From positions 1-59,896 of IMG/VR virus record IMGVR_UViG_3300020391_000476: a stretch of DNA of 59,896 bases. The stretch is one strand, 5' to 3'. This document shows, piece by piece, positions 33,401-42,400 of the stretch; the first letter of the stretch is position 1; every line of letters starts with the position of its first letter. A model generated the notes under the pieces. That model ran no database searches. It worked only from the letters and a program-made list of their open reading frames with translations, and was not told where the DNA came from. The position numbers and the translations under genes are program-made. Source of the DNA: a virus.

Positions 33401-36400
33401 TGCAGCAGCTCTAGTGTCATATCTTTGGTTAAAACGATTAATTTGCATGTCAGCTCCAACCATGCCCGATAGCGCTCTTTGATCTATTGAGGCTCTGTTT
33501 GCGGCAAGTCTCGCTTCGTCAATCTTGTTTGAAAAATCAAGAAGTTCTTGAGCTTTCTTTTGTCTTTCATTTATGCCTTCCAGTAGCTGCGCTTGCTCTG
33601 ATTTTAATGCGGCTAAGTATGCATCTTTTTCAAGCATTGAAGTTTCAAGCTTTAATTGTTCTTGTACTGTTCCGAGCAATTTGCCATTGTTTGCGGCAAT
33701 TTGGAATTTAGCTTCTTCTGTTAATCTTTGCGATTCTAATTCATTAAATTCTGAATTGACTAGAAAATTTGCAAGCTCAAGCCTTTTTTCAATATTACGT
33801 AATTGTTCTACTTTTCTTTCTGAACTGGTTGCTGCACGTTCTGCATCGGCGGTTTCATTTGCTAAAACAAGCTCTCCCATCTTCTTGCTTTGCTTTAATA
33901 ACTTAATTTCTTCTGCTTTTTCTTGTATTTGAGTTTCAAGAGAAGATTTTTCTTGTTTAAATTTTTGTTCCGCTATTCTTTTTCTTTCTCCAGATAAATC
34001 AATTAAAGATTGTTGTATATCGTTTTCAAGATTAGATAATACCAGGCCATCGCTTTCTAGGCCTACTTTATCTGCGAGTAATAGTATGCTGGTTGTTCGT
34101 AATTTTTTTTGTCTATCATCTAATTCGTTACCAGATACATTTGGGTCAAAAGATTTGATTTCCTCTTTTGATAATCCTCTTTTAGGTAGGTTTTCAATTA
34201 ACTCTGTTGTATTTTTACCAATTTTCGCTTCAACAGCTTGGGCGGTAAGATCGTTTATTATTTCTTTTCTTAAGTTGTATTCTTCTAATTTTGCATCATT
34301 GATTTGCATATCAAACATTGTTGACTCTTGTATTTCTTTAGCCAAAGTTTTACTATCTGTTATCCTGTCTTTAAGTATTTTGTATAAAGTTTTATTACCC
34401 TCTAGTGTTTTAGCTGTTAGATTTTCGCTTTCCATTTGTAGTGAAAGTTCTTTTCGGGCAATTGCTTCTGCTTTCTTAGCCGCATCAATCTCTTGTTGTT
34501 CTGTTAATTTTGATTCACGAATTTTTTTAATTTGTTCTTCTCGTAACTTAAGTATATTAGTACTGGCCAACACAAGAGCGGTAACATTTTCATCTCCTTC
34601 TTTCGCTAATCTTGAGTAAAGATCGGTTAGTATTTTTTGAAGTTCTAATGTCGATTCAGGATTATTGTTTACATTTTTTAGTTGTTCTTCAACTTGCTTT
34701 TTTGTTTGTTCAATTATTCTGGAGGCGGTTTCTTTATCTTCTTTTGATGCGGTTATTTTATTTTCTGGGTTTAAGCCTTTGTTAATTTTTTCAAAAGTTT
34801 TTGCAGATTCTATTACTCTTTTCCCTGCCGAATTTAAATCCTCCTTTAAATTTTCCAAAGCTATCTTCATGCTGCCAACATCCATTTCTGCAAGATTGTT
34901 TGTGACAAGTAATTTGTTTGCTTGCTCAAGAAGAGCTTGGTTTAGTTTTTCTCTAGCGTTTGTTGTTGAAAGTTTTTCTGTATTTTGAATATCTTCAAGA
35001 GCAAGGCTTTGTTTTTCTGCGAGTAATTTTGACTTGGCGATTAAGTTTTGTTCATCTAAGAATTTTGATCTTTGAGATGTTTGTTTGTTTATAATCTTAT
35101 TCAAAGAATTTTCGTGTTTAGCTGCGGCCATTTTCATCTTAGAAACATGTTTTTCTATAACCACTCTTCTTGCTAATTCTTTTATTCCTTCACTGTTACT
35201 TTGAATAAGATTTCTTAAAGATTTGCTAACGTCATTCTTTTTAAACCCATCAATAAAACTTTTCATTGCTTGCCTGAATGCTTCATTTTCATCCATAATG
35301 AAAAAACTCTCTGATTCTTCTAGGCCGTCATGAAGAGTTTTAAATACATTCCTAAAATCTTCTTGAGAGACGCCTTCTTTTAGCCCGAAATTCATTCTTT
35401 CAAGCATAGAATCTGGTTCTCCTCCTGCTTGGCTTAATTTTTTAAAAAGATCTTCGTTTTTACTAGCTTGACTTTCGTCCATCAAACTTCTGGTTAACAT
35501 AGCTAAACTATAACCCCTGCTTTTACCTGCATCGTTTAGCTTATCATTATTGTTTATTGAATCAGTAGTATTAGCAAAGGATTCATTTGTTGAAACAACA
35601 GCTTGAAAGACTTTCATTTGTTGAAGCATTGATTCAAGGTCAGCTTTATCTAAAGTAGATTTTCCCGCTTTTTTTGTTGCTTCAGAAAACATTCTCATTG
35701 CAAAACCGCCTTCGTTTGCTTCTTTTTGCAGTTCTGCCATAGATTTTGCTACAGCAATTTCTACATCATAAGATTTTACTCTGAGATCTAATAACTCTTG
35801 ATCTTCTTTTATTGTTCTACCGCTACCTTTTATTTCAAGCTCGACAATTTTTTGCTTGTTTTCTTCTTGTTTCTTTAAGTTTTCTATAGCTGCAGTTGTT
35901 GCTTCAATACTCTTGCTCATTAATTCGAGCCTGTGCGCAGCCTTCTCTGATGCTGAGCCCATAGCATACATATATAGCCCCATTTTATCATCGCTAATAA
36001 AATTTTTAAACACGCCATCAGCTAATTTAAAACCAGCTACAACAGCCGCAACTGGTTTGATAAATCTCTGCATAGCCTGAGCTCCTCTTGCAGCCATGTT
36101 TCTGATGCCCGCAAACATTGATCCTCTAGCTGCTCCTCCAGCAGCGGCTCCTCCAGCAACTCCTTCAATAACCCCACTGCTTCCTCCTTCTTCATCCTCT
36201 TTTTGTTTTTTACCCATCGATTCAAAGAAATTGGCCAATTCATCTCCAAGCATTTGTATTTGGACAAAAGAGGCTACTGTATCCGAAGCGACAGTCCCTA
36301 GTTTAGCGAAAGTTCTAGTTACCGTATTTGTACTTTCTGCAAATTCTTGTAAAAATCCATTTGTAGTACTAATTATGGATTGAAGTGCAAAAAGCTTGAC

Positions 36401-39400
36401 TAAGTTGTCCCCCTGGCTTTTTGTGTTTTGTTGTACTTCTATATCGGCTTCTTCTATGCTTGAAGTAAGTTCTTTGGTTGCTTTTTCGAGCTGCGCCATC
36501 TTTTTGTCTGCATTATCTTTTGTGGCTCCAATGGAATGCTGGCTTTGCGCATCAAGTATTTGCTTAGGGTTATTAATAAATTTATCAACCCCTTTTTTTC
36601 TGATGGTTTCAACTTCGTCTTTTATATTTAAAACATTTTTAGTGTTGCCTGTTTTCTTTGCTTTTTCTATTGAGTCATCAAATTTCTTTTTAAGATCTTT
36701 AGCTAAATCTCCTAGTTCAATATCATCTAGGGTTTTTTCTATATCCTTAAATGAACTTTCTGCTTTAGATACAATATCTTTCAAAATTTTATCAAATTCT
36801 TCTTTGTTTACTGGGGTTGCAAAATTTGGAACTTCAATTCCGTGTCTCTTGGGGTCTATTCTTTGTTTTTTGGCCCTTCTTATTCCTTGGGCTAATCCAC
36901 CTGGTTCATCACGAGTATTTGTAACAGCAAGGCCCATGGGGTTCATTGGGCTTTTTAATTGAGAACTTTTTTCTATTTTAATTCTTGAACTGGGTACGCC
37001 AGCTGATTTTTCTCTGTGAATTGCTTCTTGCAGTGGGTCCGCAAGGTTAGGTATATAGTAATCTTGCCCACCTCTTAATTTTTGGAGTTCGTCCCAAATC
37101 CTGTTTGCTTCTTCGTTTAATTTACTAATTATTGGATCTATTTCTATGCGAGCTCCACCTTTTTCAATTTGTTTTACATATGGAGCAATTTCGCCCATTT
37201 TGTCTCTCCATTTTTTTCGCAATAATTTGCTGTCAGACATCTTGTCTTTGTCGGATAGGTTTTTTCTATTAAGTTTGACGAAGTTAGGCACTAAACCCTT
37301 ACTAAGATCTCCTTGCATTAAAGGGTCTTTGGCTTCTTTAAATTTTCCTTTTGCTAACAATAAAGTCTCAAAATGCCCGAGCATGTATCCGTCTAATATA
37401 TTTTTAAGTTTTCTTTGGCTTCCTGCTATTTGGATTAAATCTTTTTCGCTCTTGCCTGAAGTTTTAAATGTTTCAATTAAGTTTCTGTCGTCTGGAGTTC
37501 CAGTTAGCGATGCCCTTGCATCATTAAATCCAAATGAACTAGATAGTCCTGATATTTTAGATATAAAATAATCAAACATATTAAACGCTATATCTTTATC
37601 TCCCTCGCTTAACCCTCTTCCAATAAACTCTCCTTTACCCTTTACCCTATCTTCTTGAGCTTTTATTGTTTTTGTTACTTTAGAGAAATTAGGCACCAAA
37701 CCCTTGCTTCGATTTTTACTTTCTTCAAGACCTGTACTTAAATCTGTAATTAAAATTCTGTTTCCAATTTCTTTAGTTCCTAGGGTATTTTGAAAATCTT
37801 TACGATTAATTTTGTTGACGTGGCTCTCAAGGTCTTTTATTCTGTTAAATTTATGTGACGATCCAAGGGCTTCGTTTATAAGTCTGCCAGACGTTAATGC
37901 TCCTTCTTGCATGCGATATCTTAATTGTGGAAAGGCGTATAAAAGATCCTCGAAGTTGCTAGAAGAACCTTGTTTAAATGATTTTTGTTGCTTAATGCTT
38001 CTAGAGGTATATTTACCCCCTCTTTTCATAAATTTTCCTTCTAGTTCACCCCTGATCATCTTGTATGCATCGCCTCTTTTATTAGACTGCAGGAAATCAA
38101 TATCTCTAACATTGGCGCCGTCTTTGACATATGTCATGAAAGAGCCAGTATCTTCGTCTTGTATAATTCTGCCTCTTCTTCCAAAGCCACCATCTAATCT
38201 AACAGGTGAATTTTTAAAGGCAAAGTTTGGGATTAAACCTTTTGACTTTTGACTTGCAACGTGTTGCCTCATTCCTTCTTTCCCAGCTCTCCTGGAGGCA
38301 TTCATTGCTTTTTCTGGATTTTTTGCAACTTCAGATGTTATCTCAAAAAATTCTTTATTATCTAAATGTTTTCCAGATATTTTCCTTTCAATTAAATAAT
38401 TATCTCGATTTAAATTTGGAGAAAATATTGACCTTATTTTTTTATCATCTTCGATTGTAAACCCATCCCTAAATGCATCTCCTGGACCTAAGTCAGGTAT
38501 AATATAGCCAGGCCCAAACATTCCATCATTTTTGTATGTTGCTAATGGGCGTGGGTTATCTTTAGTTCCAGCCATACTAGCTTTCCATAAACGATCATTT
38601 TTTTTGGTATTTCTTAGTCTTGAATATGCCCCAAGCCTGCCTTCCATTTCATCATATGCTTCATCAAATCCTTCTCCTGAATTATTAAGAAGATCATCTT
38701 CCCATTCTTCGTCGTATTGATTAGGTAGTGAATTGTTTGCCTGGAAAGCTCTACTCATAACCCTGAGTTTTCTTAAATTCCCAGAACTATAAATTCCAGA
38801 TGTCATTTCTTTTAGGTTACTATCGCTAATTGAATATTCACGAGCATATAAGTGTTCAATGTCTCTGCTTACCCTACCTTTAGCTACTACATTTCGCCAA
38901 TCATCTAATATTGCGTCTGTTCCTTTTTGACTATCAAAATACCAACCATCACCAGTCCTATTGCTTCTAAAATTTTTATTGTCACCAATATACGCTTGAT
39001 ACAGTTTTTTATAATTTGGCACAAATCCTTTATTTAAACCAAACCTATTTAAAATATCTTTTTCGTCTTGACCTATCCCGCTTGCTAACAAATCATTCCT
39101 AAAATTGTTTCCCCTTATAGATGACTCAAGTTCTTCTTTTGTCATTCCAGGAATAGTATATTCCCCCATTCTTGCTAAAGTGCTTAAATTTTTAACTATA
39201 CTATCCTCCTCGATTTGAGCAATAGATTGAGAAAGAGCGTCAGCTATTTCTCCACTAGTACTAAATCCGCCTATTTTAGTATTAGGATTTTCATATCTAC
39301 TTGGTTCCCTATGGTAAGCAGCGACGCTTTCAAGAGTATCCCTGAATTTTTTATTAGAGTATCTTCTTATGCTTTTCTCAAAAATATTTTGAAGTTTTAT

Positions 39401-42400
39401 ATTTCCAGACTTTACTTCAGTTGGGGCTCCATCTGAACTTATTGCGTCAACGACTGCTTGGTCATCTAATGAAGTAGATAGATATTCCTTTCCAACATCT
39501 GATTCTAAAAATTTCGATTCTGCAAAATTGCCTCTTTGTTTTGTCGTTCCTTCTGTCAAACCTTTTCTAGTATCATTTGTCATTCTTCCTTTTTTATTGA
39601 CAGGTAGGTCAATAAAATCAAAAGGTATTGTTGTTTCTATGTAGTCAACTCCTAGTGCTTCAAGATATGATCCTATATTCTTGAATGTGCTTGTTTTTAA
39701 GTTAGATGATGGTGTCTTGAATTTAATGTTACCTCCACCTAGACTTCCATCAGGCCTTCTTATTTGGTCTTGTATATGTTTAGGGAAATTCTGAAACGGA
39801 GTTCCCTTTAAGTTCATTTTCTCCTGATTTCCTGTTACATTATTTTTTAAAGTTACGCTTGCAAAGTTAGGAACAAAGCCAGAACTCTTTTTTTGGTAAT
39901 ATTTTTTTGCCTGTTCGGGAGAAACGACTTCAAGATCTTTGAAAAATACTTCCTCATCTTTGTATTTTTCCATGCCGTGATGTTTGATCCTTGCGATTTT
40001 CTTATCATTATCTACGCGAGTTACCCTAACGATTTTATTGTGAGGCTTACTGTAGTAGATTGCTCCGTTTTGAACTTTATCAACGAAGTTAGGAACAAGG
40101 CCAGAACTCTTTTTTTGGTAATATTTTTTTGCCTGTTCGGGAGAAACGACTTCAAGATCTTTGAAAAATACTTCCTCATCTTTGTATTTTTCCATGCCGT
40201 GATGTTTGATCCTTGCGATTTTCTTATCATTATCTACGCGAGTTACCCTAACGATTTTATTGTGAGGCTTACTGTAGTAGATTGCTCCGTTTTGAACTTT
40301 ATCAACGAAGTTAGGAACAAGGCCAGAAGAATAGCTTAAATCTTTATTGCCGTAGTATTTACCGCCTTTTATTGACTCCTTGTATTTTTTAAGTACAGAG
40401 TTTACATCTACATTATCTAAATTTTCGAAACCTGGAAGTTCAAGGTTTTTTCTTGTTTGTATTGTTTCTGATATAGCATTTTTGATTTGACTATCAGAAT
40501 ATTTATTGGGGTTTTTCTCTCCCATTGGAACTTTTAAAACCCTGCTTATTTGTGCAGGGGTTATGTTTGCTGGGGCTTTGAATTTTATATTTGCATTGGC
40601 TGGATCGTTTAGAGCAGATTGTATTTTTTCTGAACGAGTTCTGTCGTCTGCGAAATTAGGGATTAGGCCTAAATTTGCTTTTATATTGTGGGCTTGTTTG
40701 TTTCGCTGCTCTATATGTTTCATAGTAGGAGCGCCAAAACTTTCTGTATGAAAATATTCTAGACGCCCTAAGCTTCCATACCCTGCTCGTGGTGGCCATG
40801 ATATTGAGTCAGTGCCAATTAAGTGCCTTAAAAATTTTCCTGTTAAATGCTCGTCAAGGGTGTTTTTATATGCTGTTGGTCCGAATTTAGCTTCTCCAGG
40901 GACATCTATAAAATCAAGAGGAGATCCCGCAAGTCCTCGTTTACGACGTTTAAAATCTGAAATTGCATGCTCAAATCCATTCGCGTTCAAGCTATAAGGC
41001 GCATTTGCTAAAGTATTATAACTTAAAAAAACGGGTTTTGGTGGGTTTCCTTGCATTTTAGCAAATCCATAATGATCAACATTTGCGCTAAAATTTTGTT
41101 TTTTGAAGTCGGCTAGTTCTTTTTTAGTTAGTGGGTTTATATCAAACCTTTTATCTAAACCTAAAAAACTTTGAGGAGCTCCGCTTTTTATACCATTGAA
41201 AACACTATCAATTTCTTTGCCAGTAGCATTTACTTTTGACTTTCCCTTAGATTCTAATGATACATTTGCCCATGGACTAGAATTAGGTGGGCCAACGTAA
41301 GTTGAATCATCTTTTAAATATATTGGTGGCGCTACAAGCTTGTCTCTGTTGACGAATTGATTTCTGTAAGATGTAACTGAGTTTGCAAAAGATATTTTAG
41401 ATCTTCCTCCAGCTTCAACTGCGGCTTGAAAATAATGTCCAGATGCGGATTTTAAATTTTTTTGTTTTAAAAATTTATCCATTAAATCGTCATCAGTTAT
41501 TATCGCAATTCCTTTTTTTTCGGGGTCTTGATGGTGTTGTATAAATTTTGCAATTTTTTCTTTATTCGTTTGTAAGTATTGGTAGTATTCTGTGTGTGGT
41601 CTTGCATTAACAGTGTATCCAGCTTTGTTTAATTGGGCTCCAAAATCTCTATCAAAGTGTGAATGCGCTTTTTTATATGGATTATCAGGGGCTCCTGGAA
41701 GGCCAGTGGCATCTGTAAGTTCTTTGTTTGTCATTCTGTACCCTCCAGACAACCAGGCATTTTTTAATTCTTGGTAAACCTTATTAACATCAGAGCCTTT
41801 TCTGGGCGCAAAATTCGGAATAAACCCTCCACTAGCATAAGGATCAAAACCGTGTTTGTCTGAAAATTTTTCTTTATAGTTTCTTCCAGCCCTACTGCTT
41901 TGTGGCGGCATAATAGCAGGCTGTTTCATTCCCTCAAAATTCTTTACTTTTTCGGCGGTATTATAAATAACCTCACCCATTCCAGGAACCTTCATCTTGG
42001 TTACTTTTCCAGGACTATAACCTGCTTCTATAGCCCCTTTTCTTTCTGTATTTTTTTCTTGAGGTAAAAGGCCTCCAGCACTTCTAATCACTCCATCTCC
42101 ATCGATATCAACAAGCGTACCAGGGGTATTATCGTAACTAAGATCTGGGGTTATCCCTCTTTTTAAAAGAGCGGGGCCTAATTTGCTTGCGAGTTGTTGT
42201 TGTTTTGCAAGCGCATTTGTTTGAGCTTCTATTATCCCCAGTATGTATTGCTCTTGAGCAACCCTGTCTCCTTCAAGTCGGTTTAAAGCTTGAGTTACTT
42301 GAACATTTGAGCCTAATACTTTAACTATAGACTCTTCAATTTGCCTAACTTTTTCTTTTTGAGTTACTATTCCTAAAACATCTTTTAATGAGCCAGAAGC

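Larger units (their letters stand above)
36818..41830 (-). other. Cargo-like cassette in the tape measure protein, bounded by GxxPNF motifs
   Basis: Eleven motif copies are encoded near plus-strand positions 41818 (GGFIPNFA), 40660 (LGLIPNFA), 40314, 40092 (both SGLVPNFV), 39871 (SGFVPNFA), 39021 (KGFVPNYK), 38232 (KGLIPNFA), 37695 (KGLVPNFS), 37290 (KGLVPNFV), 37051 (YYIPNLAD) and 36829 (IEVPNFAT). They divide residues ~648-2312 into segments of about 387, 115, 74, 74, 284, 262, 179, 135, 80 and 74 residues. Apart from the duplicated 74-residue pair these look unrelated in sequence. They lack the heptad or helical character of ordinary tape measure sequence. Confidence 0.85.

Noticed and set aside
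39881-40324. Repeats considered as a CRISPR-like array or insertion sequence ends
   Set aside because: Only two long adjacent copies, no spacers, and the unit is in-frame coding sequence.
39893-40339. Plus-strand 148-residue frame with an internal repeat
   Set aside because: The repeat is just the 222-bp duplication of the tape measure gene read on the other strand.
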